DNA from: JBFMFH01 sp964481395
GTDB lineage: Bacteria > Acidobacteriota > Vicinamibacteria > Vicinamibacterales > JAKQTR01
Assembly (NCBI GenBank): GCA_964481395.1
Contig: CAYZYG010000007.1
Location: 1 to 64,000 of the forward strand
Reading direction: 5' to 3'
Length of the DNA stretch: 64,000 bases
Numbering within the stretch: the stretch's first letter is position 1; the number at the start of each line of letters is the position of its first letter. Positions 53,073 to 63,126 of the stretch are shown here, in pieces. The notes below the pieces were generated by a model. It was not told where the DNA came from, did no database searches, and saw only the letters and a list, made by a program, of their open reading frames with translations. The position numbers and the translations under genes were made by a program.

Positions 53073-56000
53073 ATGCAGGTGAGACGGACGATCATCGCGG
53101 GAATTCTGGTGCTGTTCGCGGCGGCGGCGGTGGCGGACGCGAAGCCGATCCTGTTCGCGCGCTATCCGCACGTGTCGCACGGCAAGATCGCCTTCACGTA
53201 TCACGGCGACATCTGGGTGGCGAATCTCGACGGATCGGGGGCGTCCCGACTCACGGCCCACATCGGGCGCGACGTCTTTCCCCGCTTCTCGCCCGACGGC
53301 AAGTGGATTGCGTTCACGAGCAACCGCATGGGGAACGACGATGTGTTCGTCGTGCCGGTGACGGGGGGCGAGCCCCGGCAGCTGACTTTCTACACCGGCA
53401 ACGACACCGTCCTCTACTGGACGCCCGATGGCGAGCGCATCATCTTCGCGACCTCGCGCGGCGCCAGCGCCTGGGGCAGCCCGCTGTACACCGTTTCGCG
53501 GAACGGCGGCCTTCCGGAGCCGATGCCGATGGACCGGGCCGTCCAGGGTATGGTCAGGCAGGACGGCAGCCTGGTCGCCTTCAACCGGATGGGCTTCACC
53601 TACTGGCGGAAGGGCTACCGCGGCAACCGCAGTGACGACATCTGGGTGCAGGACCTGAAGACCAACGCCATCACGCGCCTGACCGACCTCGACCGGAAGT
53701 CGGTCAAGTCGCACGTGCAGGACGTCTGGCCGATGTGGGGCGCCGACGGCCACGTGTACTTCGTGTCGGAGCGCGACGGCCACTTCAACATCTGGCGCAT
53801 TCCCGCCGGCGGCGGCGCGGCCACACAGGTCACGCGCCACCAGCACGACGGCATTCAGTTCGCCTCGATCAGCCCCGACGGCAAGACCATCGCGTACGAG
53901 AACGAGTTCGAGCTGTGGACGCTCGACGTGCCGAACGGCACGCCCCGCAAGGTGTCCGTCGACCTCGACTTCGATCCGAAGGAAAACCTGGTCGAATACC
54001 TGCCGTCGGTCAACAAGGCCGACGCCTTCGACCCGGCGCCCGACGGCGAGTCGGTCGCCATCGAGTTCCACGGCGAGATCTTCGTGGTGCCGTCTGACCC
54101 GGGCCTGGGCGAGAAGCGGCAGGTGACCGACTCGGGCTGGCGCGACCGGCGTCCGGTCTTCTCGCCAGACGGCCGCTACCTGGTCTACATGTCCGACGAG
54201 TCGAAGGAGCAGGAGTTCTGGCTCTTCGACTCCCAGAGCGGTGCGCGCCGCAAACTGACCACGCACGCGTCGTTCAAGGACGAGGCGATGTGGCTTCCGG
54301 ATTCCCGGCGCGTCGTCCTGACGGCGGCCAACCGGCTGTTCCTGGCGGAGGCGGACAGCGGGACGGTCACCGAGCTGGGGTACCACCAGGCAGGCGGCTA
54401 CCAGCTCTACGACGTGTCGCCGGACGGGGCCTGGATCGTCTACGGCCAGCGTGACGACAGCCTCAACGCCGAGATCTTCGCCTACGAACTGGCGACCCGC
54501 CGGGCGACCAACCTGACCGACAACCCGTTCAGCGATACGCGGGGCCTGCTGACCCCCGACGGCAAGCGCCTCGTGTTCGTGTCGGACCGCGAAGGCGGGG
54601 TGAACCACCTCTTCGTGGTCTCGCTGGCCCGCCGCACGGAGGACCCCGACGATCCGCTCGTCAAGGCCCGATTGAAGAAGGCGCCGGCCGAGAAGAAGGA
54701 AGCCAAGGACACGCCGCCGCCGGCGCTGAGCCTCGAGGCCGACGGCATCGGGCGGCGCGCGGTGCCGATCACCTCGGGCCCGCAGGCCGTGGGCAGCTTC
54801 TTCCTGTCGGCGGACGGCAAGCTCGTCTACTTCACCAGCTCGGACGACCGGGGCCGGGCGCTCTTCTCGGTGGGGATCGACGGCCAGGATCGCAAACGGG
54901 TGTCCGACGGCGCCTTCGCAGGGATGCGCCCGACGAAGGACCGCAAGAAGGTCTTCTACACGCAGGACGGTGAGGTCTACCACATGGAGCTCACCGGCGA
55001 GCGGAAGAAGACGCGCGTGGACTTCCGGGTCACCGTCCGCGTCGATCACCGCGCGCAGTGGGCGCAGATGTTCGACGAGGCGTGGCGGGTGATGAAGTAC
55101 CGCTTCTACGACGAGAAGATGCACGGCGTCGACTGGACGGCCGTGAAGAAGCGCTACGAGCCGCTGCTGGCCTACGTCGGAGAGAACCAGGACCTCTACG
55201 ATCTGGCCAACGAGATGATCGGTGAGCTGAACGCCTCGCACACGGGTGTCAGCGGACCGCAGAGCCGGACCATGCCCGACGCCTACGCGTCCCGCTTCCT
55301 CGGGTTCGAACTCGAACCGGCTGACGGAACGTACCGGATCTCGCACATCTACCGCGACGGGCCGGCGGACAAGGAATGGCTCGGCCTGAAGGTCGGCGAC
55401 TACGTCGTCGCCCTCGATGGCCGCGCGCTGAAGGCCGGCGACAACTACTGGCAGATCCTGAACCACGCGTTGAACGACTACGTCACCGTCCGCGTGGCGC
55501 CGACCGCCGACGGCAGGGCCGCGCGCGACGTCCGCGTCCGCACGGTGACGTCGCTGGGCAATCTCAAATACGAGGAGTGGGTGGCGACGTGCCGCGACTT
55601 CGTGGAGAAGGAGACAAACGGCGAAATCGCTTACGTGCACATCCGGTCGATGAACCAGCCGTCGCTCGAGCGGTTCCGGAACGAGATCAACCAGCTCTGG
55701 GACAAGAAGGGGATCATCGTCGATATCCGGCACAACGGCGGCGGCAACATCGACCAGGAGCTGATCGACATCCTGGAACGGCGTCCGTACGAGTACTGGA
55801 ACAACCGGTGGGGTTCGCGGGCCTGGGGACGCCGGCCGCGCCAGGCGATCGCCGGGCCGAAGGTCATGCTCATCAACTGGCGCTCGGCGTCGGACAGTGA
55901 AGTGACGCCGCTCGGGTTCCGGCAGCTCGAACTCGGCCGGATCGTCGGCAACCCGACCAGCGCGGCCGTGATCGCCACGGGGAGCTACGCGCTGATGAAC

Positions 56001-56219
56001 GGCGGGTCCATCCGGACGCCCGGCTCGCTCGTGGTGACCTACGACCCGACGAAGCCGAACAACTACGGCACCAACCTCGAGAACTTCGGCGTGGAGCCTG
56101 ACGTCTGGGTCGAGAACACGCCCGAGGACGAACTGAAGGGGTTCGACCGCGAGCTGAAGGCGGCCATCGACGAAGTGCGCCGGATGCTGAAAGAGGGCAC
56201 CTGGCAGTACAGCAAGTAG
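53073..56219 (+). CDS. Tricorn-type S41 protease homolog, exported
   Basis: This 1048-residue protein has a signal peptide (about residues 1-23) and two beta-propellers of WD/TolB-like repeats (about 30-340 and 350-640; SPDGK, SADGK motifs). These are followed by a helical linker, His in ASHTGVSG (near 722), a PDZ domain (about 755-850) and the S41 core, with HNGGGNIDQ and catalytic Ser in RSASDSEVTP near 937-940. Tricorn degrades peptides of 6-12 residues. With the upstream M28 peptidase it makes an extracytoplasmic peptide-degrading pair. GGGAGG precedes the ATG at 53073. Confidence 0.92.
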   Translation: MQVRRTIIAGILVLFAAAAVADAKPILFARYPHVSHGKIAFTYHGDIWVANLDGSGASRLTAHIGRDVFPRFSPDGKWIAFTSNRMGNDDVFVVPVTGGEPRQLTFYTGNDTVLYWTPDGERIIFATSRGASAWGSPLYTVSRNGGLPEPMPMDRAVQGMVRQDGSLVAFNRMGFTYWRKGYRGNRSDDIWVQDLKTNAITRLTDLDRKSVKSHVQDVWPMWGADGHVYFVSERDGHFNIWRIPAGGGAATQVTRHQHDGIQFASISPDGKTIAYENEFELWTLDVPNGTPRKVSVDLDFDPKENLVEYLPSVNKADAFDPAPDGESVAIEFHGEIFVVPSDPGLGEKRQVTDSGWRDRRPVFSPDGRYLVYMSDESKEQEFWLFDSQSGARRKLTTHASFKDEAMWLPDSRRVVLTAANRLFLAEADSGTVTELGYHQAGGYQLYDVSPDGAWIVYGQRDDSLNAEIFAYELATRRATNLTDNPFSDTRGLLTPDGKRLVFVSDREGGVNHLFVVSLARRTEDPDDPLVKARLKKAPAEKKEAKDTPPPALSLEADGIGRRAVPITSGPQAVGSFFLSADGKLVYFTSSDDRGRALFSVGIDGQDRKRVSDGAFAGMRPTKDRKKVFYTQDGEVYHMELTGERKKTRVDFRVTVRVDHRAQWAQMFDEAWRVMKYRFYDEKMHGVDWTAVKKRYEPLLAYVGENQDLYDLANEMIGELNASHTGVSGPQSRTMPDAYASRFLGFELEPADGTYRISHIYRDGPADKEWLGLKVGDYVVALDGRALKAGDNYWQILNHALNDYVTVRVAPTADGRAARDVRVRTVTSLGNLKYEEWVATCRDFVEKETNGEIAYVHIRSMNQPSLERFRNEINQLWDKKGIIVDIRHNGGGNIDQELIDILERRPYEYWNNRWGSRAWGRRPRQAIAGPKVMLINWRSASDSEVTPLGFRQLELGRIVGNPTSAAVIATGSYALMNGGSIRTPGSLVVTYDPTKPNNYGTNLENFGVEPDVWVENTPEDELKGFDRELKAAIDEVRRMLKEGTWQYSK

Positions 56220-56364
<145 letters not shown>

Positions 56365-56402
56365 GGACGCTGCGCGTGGTGCACGCTACCGAGATGTCGC
56401 AC

Positions 56403-56502
56403 NNNNNNNNNNNNNNNNNNNNNNNNNNNNNNNNNNNNNNNNNNNNNNNNNNNNNNNNNNNNNNNNNNNNNNNNNNNNNNNNNNNNNNNNNNNNNNNNNN
56501 NN
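56403..56502. other. 100-N assembly gap
   Basis: Exactly 100 Ns. The 55 bases before (56348-56402) and after (56503-56557) are identical, so the gap joins two contigs that overlap. Confidence 0.98.
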
Positions 56503-56595
56503 CAGGCGACAGGCGGCAGGGACGCTGCGCGTGGTGCACGCTACCGAGATGTCGCACGTGAGAACGGTCGGCCAATGAGGCCGACACGGTCTATT

Positions 56596-56625
56596 TGTCT
56601 CCTGTCTTCTGTATTCTGTCTTCCG
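56596..56625. repeat. Heptanucleotide array (TGTCTTC type)
   Basis: TGTCTCC, TGTCTTC, TGTATTC and TGTCTTC units are complementary in kind to the CAGGAGA array at 56220 and end shortly before the rsgA stop. Confidence 0.78.
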
Positions 56626-56642
56626 GAGGATGCACCGCCCCG

Positions 56643-57707
56643 TCAGCCCCGCGGCTTGAAGTCGCGCGCGAGTTTGCCGATGGTTTTCTCGGTTCGCTTG
56701 CGCTCCTGAGCCGCGCGCTCGTCGACGCGTGAGAGCTGGAATCGCCGTTCGCGTTGGAGTTGCCGGTAGCTCTCGAGCCGGTCGCCGTCGAGGTCGCCCC
56801 GTTCCACGGCGGCTTTCACCGCGCAGCCCGGCTCCGTGTCGTGCCGGCAGTCGGTGAACCGGCATCCGGGCGCGAGCGTTTCGACGTCCTCGAATGCCGC
56901 GCCCACGCCCGCGGCACCGTCCCAGAGCTGCAGTTCGCGCATGCCTGGCGTATCGATGAGCAGGGCGCCGGTCGGCAGCCGGATCAGCTGACGGTGGCTG
57001 GTGGTATGGCGCCCTCGCTGATCGTGCTCGCGGACCGCCCGCGTGCGCTGAATGTCCTCGCCCACCAGACGGTTGACGATCGTCGACTTCCCGACGCCAG
57101 ACGACCCCAGGAGCGCCACGGTCCGTCCGGGTTGCAGGTACGGGTCGAGCACGGCCAGATCCGGATCGCACCTCGTGCTGATCGCATGCACCGGGACACC
57201 GGGGGCGACCGACTGCACCTCCGCCACGGCCGCCGGGACGTCCGCGCAGACGTCCGCCTTGTTCAGGATGACGGCCGGGACCGCACCGCCATCCCAGGCG
57301 GTAATCAGATATCGCTCGACACGACGGAGGCTGTAGTCGCCGTCCAACCCCATCACGACGAACACGGTGTCGATGTTGGCCGCGACCACCTGCTCGAGGA
57401 CCTCTTCGCCGGCGACCTTCCGGGAGAACCGGCTCCGCCGGGGCAGGACAGCCTGGATGACCGCGCGATGCCCCTGCGACGGGGGCCGCACCGCCACCCA
57501 GTCGCCGACGGCCGGGAAGTCCTGCGGACCGGCCGCGCGGTGGCGGATGCCGCCGGCGACGCTGGCCAGCAGCTCGCCGGCCTCGGTTTGAACGCGGTAG
57601 ATGTGCTGGTGTTCGAGCGTCACGCGGGCGGCCACGCGCCCCTTGGCGGCGTGCGGCGCGAAATCGGCGGCCAGACCGTCGTTCCACCCGAATGACCGGA
57701 GATCCAC
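56643..57707 (-). CDS. rsgA: Ribosome small-subunit maturation GTPase RsgA
   Basis: This 354-residue circularly permuted GTPase aids late 30S maturation. An OB-fold domain is followed by the permuted GTPase order: NKAD (G4) near 149, STR (G5) near 177, P-loop GSSGVGKST (G1) near 200, then DTPG (G3) near 251. The C-terminal zinc knuckle is C-x5-C-x-H-x5-C (GCRFTDCRHDTEPGC) near 285-298. Confidence 0.93.
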   Translation of the reverse strand: MDLRSFGWNDGLAADFAPHAAKGRVAARVTLEHQHIYRVQTEAGELLASVAGGIRHRAAGPQDFPAVGDWVAVRPPSQGHRAVIQAVLPRRSRFSRKVAGEEVLEQVVAANIDTVFVVMGLDGDYSLRRVERYLITAWDGGAVPAVILNKADVCADVPAAVAEVQSVAPGVPVHAISTRCDPDLAVLDPYLQPGRTVALLGSSGVGKSTIVNRLVGEDIQRTRAVREHDQRGRHTTSHRQLIRLPTGALLIDTPGMRELQLWDGAAGVGAAFEDVETLAPGCRFTDCRHDTEPGCAVKAAVERGDLDGDRLESYRQLQRERRFQLSRVDERAAQERKRTEKTIGKLARDFKPRG

Positions 57708-57826
57708 CCGACGAGCCTAATCCGCCGCGCCTCCCCCTGTCGAGCGATCTCCGTTCCCGGGGATCGCGGCCGCGTGCCCGTCCGACACCGGGATCCCGGT
57801 GGGCCGGTCAGGCGTCCTATGCAGGT

Positions 57827-57849
57827 AGGCCGCCGGAGTTCGGCGGCCT
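57827..57849 (+). promoter_or_regulatory. Leader hairpin upstream of yceI
   Basis: AGGCCGCCG-GAGTT-CGGCGGCCT forms a perfect 9-bp stem 23 bases before the yceI start codon. It may protect the transcript or be a terminator remnant. Confidence 0.5.
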
Positions 57850-57872
57850 TGATCCGTCTCAGGAGGATTTCG

Positions 57873-58481
57873 ATGAATCGCAAGGCTCCCTTCGTGCTCG
57901 CGTCCGCGCTCGTGCTGGCCGGTGTATCGCTCGTCCAGGCGCAGACCTGGAACATCGACACGTCGCATTCCGCCGCCCAGTTCGCCGTCCGCCACAACAT
58001 GGTGTCCACGGTGCGGGGAGACATGGGAGCCGTCAAGGGCTCCGTGACCTTCGACGGCAAGAATCTCGCCGCCGCGTCGGTCGAGGCCACGGTCGACGTG
58101 ACCGCCATCAACACGCGTAACGAGAAGCGCGACGAGCACCTCAAGTCCGCGGACTTCTTCGACGTGGCGAGCCATCCGACGATCACGTTCAAGTCGACGA
58201 AAGTGGTGCCGGGCGCCAACGGCAGCTTCCAGATCGTGGGCAACCTCACCATGCGCGGCGTGACCAAGGAAGTCACGCTGACGGCCGATCCCCTGACGGC
58301 GCCCATCAAGGACGCCCGCGGCAACCAGCGCACGGGCACGACCGCGACGACGAAGATCAACCGCCAGGACTACGGCGTCAACTGGAACCGGGTGCTGGAC
58401 GTCGGCGGTGTGGTGGTCAGCGACGAGGTGACGATTACGCTGGACATCCAGCTCATCCTGCCGGCGGCCCCGGCGAAGTAG
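57873..58481 (+). CDS. YceI-family periplasmic lipid-binding protein
   Basis: This 202-residue protein has a signal peptide (about residues 1-23, cleavage near VQA-Q) and a YceI lipocalin-like barrel starting WNIDTSHSAAQFAVRH, with EKRDEHLKSADFFDVASHP typical of the family. YceI proteins bind isoprenoid or other hydrophobic molecules. AGGAGG precedes the ATG. Confidence 0.92.
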   Translation: MNRKAPFVLASALVLAGVSLVQAQTWNIDTSHSAAQFAVRHNMVSTVRGDMGAVKGSVTFDGKNLAAASVEATVDVTAINTRNEKRDEHLKSADFFDVASHPTITFKSTKVVPGANGSFQIVGNLTMRGVTKEVTLTADPLTAPIKDARGNQRTGTTATTKINRQDYGVNWNRVLDVGGVVVSDEVTITLDIQLILPAAPAK

Positions 58482-58505
58482 GCCGACACGAACCCGACCC
58501 GCAAT

Positions 58506-58558
58506 CCAGGAGACAGAATGGCGTAAGCCGTCTTCTGTCTCCTGTCTTCTGTCCTGTC
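58506..58558. repeat. Heptanucleotide array pair (CAGGAGA / TGTCTTC)
   Basis: A short CAGGAGACAG arm and a longer TGTCTCC/TGTCTTC arm lie between the converging yceI and M14 genes. They can pair and may terminate both. Confidence 0.78.
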
Positions 58559-61213
58559 TCAGGTCCCCTCGGCCCCCCAATACAGCGCGTTGAAGAGCAG
58601 CGGGAACGTGGCCTGCGTCTGCGCGCGGTGCTGCGGCCGGAGGCCGAACAGCACGATGCGCCCCGGGTGCAGGTCCACCGACACGACTGCTGCCCTCCCC
58701 GCCATGAGTGCTTCGCCCTTCAGCCACCCCGACGCCACGAGCCCCGTGTTCGGATAGCGCGCGGCGACCTTGACGGTCTGTGACGGAAACGCCTCGGTCT
58801 GCGTGAAGAACGGGCTGTTCACGTAGAACCCCCTGGTCGTGCCCGGCATGCCGGCGCCGATTGGCGACGTCGTATCGACGTCGATGTTGAGGATCGTGCC
58901 CGGGGCGAAGTGCTCGTCGCGCGTGAGCCCGGCCTTCATGTTCCGCAATGGCAAGGGAAAGCGCTCGATGGCGAAGTCGCACGCGTTGCCCATCGTGACG
59001 ATGGTGCCGCCCTTCGAGACGAACTCGCGCAGGGCCGCGACGCCCTCCTCCCCGATGCCGCCGCGGTACTCGGGCCTGATGGTGCTGGCGGTCGCCCCGC
59101 GGACGATGTCAGCCGGGCGCTGGTCGGCAAAGAGGATGACGTCGAACCGGTCGTGCAGCGCGCCGGCTTTGACGTCCTCGTTATGGAGCGTCGTGTAGGC
59201 GAATTCGTGCTGCTCGAGCACCCAGCGCGTCCAGCCCTCGTCCATGTTCGACGACCAGGGCTGGTACAGCGCGAGTCGCGGTGCCTTCAGCGCGCGGCGG
59301 CCTGAGCCGGCCCGTGCGTCGGTGGCCTCGACCCGGAGGCCGAGCCCGGCGGCGACCGTGTCCAGCGTGCCGCGCGCGGCTCCGTCGACCTCGACGCGCG
59401 CCGGCCGCCCGGCAGCGGCGTCGCCCGGCAGCAGGCTTACCTGGGCGCCCGCCTTGAGCAACCGGTTGACGGCGATGGCGGCGTGCGTCCCGCGGTAGTC
59501 GAAAACGAACCGCCGGCCGGATCCGTTCACGGTTCCCTGTGGCTTCGGCGCGCCGTCGAGCTTCGTGAGCGTCACCGAGCCGTCGATCGGCTTACGCGCG
59601 AACGTGACGTCCACGCCCATGAGCATGCCGAGCGACCACGCCGTCACGTCGTACGGCGGCTCGGGCGGAGCGGTAGGCGTCCGCCGCACCTCCGGATAGG
59701 TCTGGCGTTCCAGCAGGTCCTTGGCGTACCTGGCGAACGGCTGCGCCATCGGAATCACGAAGGTGCCGGCGGGGTACTCCGTGCCATCGGCGTTGAAGGG
59801 GGTATCCGCCCGGTGGACCTGCACGCCGCCGATCTGAAGGCGGTCGATCAGCCGGTGCGCCGCCTGCGGATCGTGCTGGGTGTCCGCCCGCACCAGGATC
59901 GCCGCGGGATCGCCCTTCGTTCCCTGCTCGACCGTGAGGCGGTTCACCTCGTAGATGTGCCTCAGCAGCGTCTCCCGCTGATCGGCAGCCGCTTCCATGA
60001 GCGCCATGCTGATGATGAGCTCGTAGTCGACGATGTCACGGAGCGTCCAGCGGCCGCCGAGCCACGGGCGCGGGTACTCCGTCCGCGGCGTCACGTCGCG
60101 CGGCGCCGGCAGCAGCGCGTTCGGATCGTCGGCCTGGCGCCGCATCGCCGCCTGGGCGTCGCCGCCGGCGTCCTCGACGGGGCGGCCGGGCTCTGCCCGC
60201 TGCTGTTCGGTTGGCGTGGCCACGCGCACCGACGCCAGTTCGGTGAGCAGGCCTACCTGGTTGTGCCACCAGCCGCTCCAGGCCATCGCGCCCTGCCAGA
60301 AGTTCGTGTAGGTCGAGTTGTAGATGATCCCGTTCTTGCCGGCCGCCTCGAGCGCGGCCGCCTGGGCCTGGCCGAAGATGCCGTTCCACCGGTAGATGAG
60401 TGGATGGACGTTGGGGTTGATCGGGTCTGTCGCCGGCATCACGAAGATGCGCGCGCCGTTGCCGCCCATCTGGTGCTCGTCGAGCCACACGGCCGGGAAC
60501 CAGTCGTGCCAGAGCAGCTTGGCCGTCAACTGACTCTCGACCTGCGTGAACATGTACATGTCCCGGTTGTTGTCGTGGCCCACGTACGGATGGTAGAGCC
60601 ACGGCATCGGGGAAATCTCGAAGGGGGTGCCGACGTTCTTGTTGTACCAGTCGACGACCATGATCTGGCCGTCAGGGTTCAGGCTCGGCACGAGGACGAG
60701 GACCACGTTGTCGAGGACGTGACGCATCCGCGGCGTGTCCTCGGTCGCCAGCCGGTGCACGAACTCGAGCACCATCTGGTTGGACCCGATTTCCGTCGAG
60801 TGGATGTTGCACGTGATGAGTACGACGGCCTTGCCGTTGCGGAAGAGCTCGTCGCGTTGGGCTGCGGTCGGTTCGCCATCCTGGAAGTAGAGGCGCCGCT
60901 GCAGGGCCTTGAGGTCGGTGAGGCGGCTGAGATTGGCCGCCGAACTGATCTCGACGGCCACGAACGGATTGCCCTGCGTGGACTTCCCCAGTTCGCGCAG
61001 CACGACGCGGTCGGACGCGGCGTCGACCAGGCGGAGGTACTCGAGGATCGTGTCCCACCGGGCCAGCTTGCGATCCGCGCCCACCGGGAAGCCCAGGAAC
61101 TGTTCAGGGGTCTGAAGGGTCGCCCCGCCCTGGGCGATGAGCGGCGCGCCGGCCGGCGGCGCCGAGCACAGGGCCACCGCAACCGCGAACGCGAGTACGA
61201 GTCGGGTGCGCAT
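58559..61213 (-). CDS. Secreted M14-family zinc carboxypeptidase
   Basis: This 884-residue protein has a signal peptide (about residues 1-28). The M14 catalytic domain occupies about 35-380: zinc ligands H138 and E141 (NIHSTEIG), substrate-binding NPDG and NNRD, and the third ligand in LDEHQMGG. The rest includes a C-terminal region (about 640-880) with a glutamine-amidotransferase-like beta-alpha fold. It removes C-terminal residues or cleaves peptidoglycan peptides. Confidence 0.87.
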   Translation of the reverse strand: MRTRLVLAFAVAVALCSAPPAGAPLIAQGGATLQTPEQFLGFPVGADRKLARWDTILEYLRLVDAASDRVVLRELGKSTQGNPFVAVEISSAANLSRLTDLKALQRRLYFQDGEPTAAQRDELFRNGKAVVLITCNIHSTEIGSNQMVLEFVHRLATEDTPRMRHVLDNVVLVLVPSLNPDGQIMVVDWYNKNVGTPFEISPMPWLYHPYVGHDNNRDMYMFTQVESQLTAKLLWHDWFPAVWLDEHQMGGNGARIFVMPATDPINPNVHPLIYRWNGIFGQAQAAALEAAGKNGIIYNSTYTNFWQGAMAWSGWWHNQVGLLTELASVRVATPTEQQRAEPGRPVEDAGGDAQAAMRRQADDPNALLPAPRDVTPRTEYPRPWLGGRWTLRDIVDYELIISMALMEAAADQRETLLRHIYEVNRLTVEQGTKGDPAAILVRADTQHDPQAAHRLIDRLQIGGVQVHRADTPFNADGTEYPAGTFVIPMAQPFARYAKDLLERQTYPEVRRTPTAPPEPPYDVTAWSLGMLMGVDVTFARKPIDGSVTLTKLDGAPKPQGTVNGSGRRFVFDYRGTHAAIAVNRLLKAGAQVSLLPGDAAAGRPARVEVDGAARGTLDTVAAGLGLRVEATDARAGSGRRALKAPRLALYQPWSSNMDEGWTRWVLEQHEFAYTTLHNEDVKAGALHDRFDVILFADQRPADIVRGATASTIRPEYRGGIGEEGVAALREFVSKGGTIVTMGNACDFAIERFPLPLRNMKAGLTRDEHFAPGTILNIDVDTTSPIGAGMPGTTRGFYVNSPFFTQTEAFPSQTVKVAARYPNTGLVASGWLKGEALMAGRAAVVSVDLHPGRIVLFGLRPQHRAQTQATFPLLFNALYWGAEGT

Positions 61214-61306
61214 GAGAAACGGTCTCCTTCCACCGGCCTGGCTCCGCCGGCCGCGCCACTATACCGCAGAAGACCCCCGCGCTAGAGCGGGTCTCGTCCC
61301 GGAGTT

Positions 61307-61336
61307 CGAGGATCACCGATGAGCGGCGCCGCGGCC
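61307..61336. repeat. 30-bp direct repeat, copy 1
   Basis: Identical to 61462-61491. It begins CGAGGATCACCGATGAGCGG. The complement of its first 12 bases occurs at 61357-61368. Confidence 0.9.
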
Positions 61337-61368
61337 TGCGGCCGGAGTGGACAGGACGGTGATCCTCG

Positions 61369-61401
61369 TCGGGGGCCGGGATCCGGGCCCCGGGATCCGG
61401 T
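61369..61401. repeat. Heptanucleotide array (GGGATCC / GGGCCCC)
   Basis: Four units between the two 30-bp direct repeats. The 305-bp gap 61214-61518 holds nothing else I can name apart from these repeats; the promoters of both divergent genes must be in it. Confidence 0.75.
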
Positions 61402-61461
61402 GCTGCAGGGCACAGGCGCCTGGGACGGGCGATCACAGGGCCGGTGGTGACACGCCTGGAC

Positions 61462-61491
61462 CGAGGATCACCGATGAGCGGCGCCGCGGCC
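61462..61491. repeat. 30-bp direct repeat, copy 2
   Basis: Second exact copy, ending about 27 bases before the ligase start codon. Confidence 0.9.
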
Positions 61492-61518
61492 GGGGGCTCG
61501 CGCGAGTAGAATCGCAGG

Positions 61519-63075
61519 ATGGCGCTCCTCGGGAACTTGCCGTCGGTCGGCCGGTCGTCTGACGGGAATCCCGTGGATCCGGACCACCCGGCCATCGCGG
61601 ACGACGAGGGGACCTGCACGTACGGCGAACTCGCCGCCCTCGCGGATGGCATTGCGCAGTCGTTGCTCGACCGCCGGTCGAGCCTGGACGGCGATCGCGT
61701 GATCCTGCTGGCCGGTTCCGGACGCCGGTACGTCGCGAGTCTCCTGGCCATCTGGCGAGCGGGCGGCGTGGCCGTCCCGCTGGCGCCGGGGCAGCCGACG
61801 GCCGAATGGGACTACGTCGTCGGCGATGCCGCGGCGGCCATTGCGGTCGTGCAGCGCCCGTACGCCGTGCCGTTCTCGCCCGTGGCGGCGTCGCGCGCTG
61901 TGCGAACCGTCGATCCGGACGGCGCAGGCGCGGGCCGCCCGACCGTGGTGTCGGCGAGGGGGCCCGCCTTGATGCTCTACACCAGCGGCACGACAGGGCG
62001 GCCCAAAGGGGTCGTGCTGACGCACGCCAATCTGGAGTTTCAGACCCGGTGTCTGTGTGAGGCCTGGGCGTGGACGCCTGCCGACCGCATGCTCCACGTC
62101 CTGCCCCTCAATCACGTCCATGGCCTCGTCAACGCGCTGTTGTGCGCCCTGCGCGCGCGGGCAACCTGCGAGATGCTGTCCCGCTTCGACGCGACACGGG
62201 TCTGGGCGCGGATGGCATCGGGCGAGGTTTCGCTGTTCATGGCCGTACCCACCATCTACCGCCGGCTTATCACCGCGTGGGACGATGCGGATACCGAAAC
62301 GCGGCACCGGTGGTCAGCGGGCGCGCGACGCCTCCGCCTCATGGTGAGCGGGTCGGCCGCGCTCCCCGTGTCGGTGCTCGAGCGCTGGCGGGCCATCACC
62401 GGGCACACGCTGCTCGAGCGTTACGGCATGACCGAGATCGGCATGGCGCTCTCCAATCCCCTCGAGGGCGAGCGCCGGCCGGGGACGGTGGGGCAGCCCC
62501 TCCCCGGAGTCGAGGTCCGGCTGGTCGACGAGGCGTCCAGCGAATCGCCGGCTGAACGGCCCGGTGAGATTCACGTCCGGAGCGCAGGCGTGTTCCTGGA
62601 ATACTGGCGCCGGCCGGCCGAGACAGCCGCGGCGTTCGCCGGCGACGGCTGGTTTCGGACGGGCGACGTGGCGAGGACGGACGGCGGGTACTACCGGATT
62701 CTCGGGCGCCTCTCCGTGGACATCATCAAGACCGGCGGTGAAAAGGTCTCGGCCCTCGAGATCGAGGAGGTCCTGCGCGAGCATCCCGCCATTGCCGACT
62801 GCGCCGTCGTCGGCGTTCCGCACCCGGACTGGGGCGAAGAGGTGTCGGCGGCGCTCGTGCTGAAGCCTGACGCGCGCATTACGCTGGATGACCTGCGGAC
62901 CTGGGCCGGCGCACGGCTGGCCAGGCACAAGCTGCCCCGGCGCCTCGCGGCCGTTGAGGCGCTGCCGCGCAACGCGCTGGGGAAGGTGGTGAAGGGGGAG
63001 GTCAGGACGCTGTTTCTCCCGGGGTCCGGATTGCGCGGGTCTGACGAGTCCGGGGACAAACGCGACTTGCGGTAA
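61519..63075 (+). CDS. Acyl-CoA ligase, malonyl-CoA synthetase-like
   Basis: This 518-residue adenylate-forming enzyme has the P-loop LYTSGTTGRPKG near residue 154, YGMTEIGMALSNPL near 304, GWFRTGDVA near 377 and the C-terminal lysine in PRNALGKVVKGE near 490. The EIGMALSNPL and PGTVGQPLPGVEVR segments are typical of malonyl-CoA synthetases (MatB/ACSF3). It may activate malonate or methylmalonate. No malonate transporter or decarboxylase is adjacent. Confidence 0.82.
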   Translation: MALLGNLPSVGRSSDGNPVDPDHPAIADDEGTCTYGELAALADGIAQSLLDRRSSLDGDRVILLAGSGRRYVASLLAIWRAGGVAVPLAPGQPTAEWDYVVGDAAAAIAVVQRPYAVPFSPVAASRAVRTVDPDGAGAGRPTVVSARGPALMLYTSGTTGRPKGVVLTHANLEFQTRCLCEAWAWTPADRMLHVLPLNHVHGLVNALLCALRARATCEMLSRFDATRVWARMASGEVSLFMAVPTIYRRLITAWDDADTETRHRWSAGARRLRLMVSGSAALPVSVLERWRAITGHTLLERYGMTEIGMALSNPLEGERRPGTVGQPLPGVEVRLVDEASSESPAERPGEIHVRSAGVFLEYWRRPAETAAAFAGDGWFRTGDVARTDGGYYRILGRLSVDIIKTGGEKVSALEIEEVLREHPAIADCAVVGVPHPDWGEEVSAALVLKPDARITLDDLRTWAGARLARHKLPRRLAAVEALPRNALGKVVKGEVRTLFLPGSGLRGSDESGDKRDLR

Positions 63076-63078
63076 ACT

Positions 63079-63099
63079 AGATAGTTCCCGGGTCTATCT
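63079..63099 (+). promoter_or_regulatory. Inverted repeat upstream of ccmH
   Basis: AGATAG-N9-CTATCT lies 28 bases before the ccmH start, with TAAACT just upstream as a possible -10. It could be an operator. Confidence 0.35.
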
Positions 63100-63126
63100 G
63101 CCCCCGGACTTCCCGAGGACCCAAGA

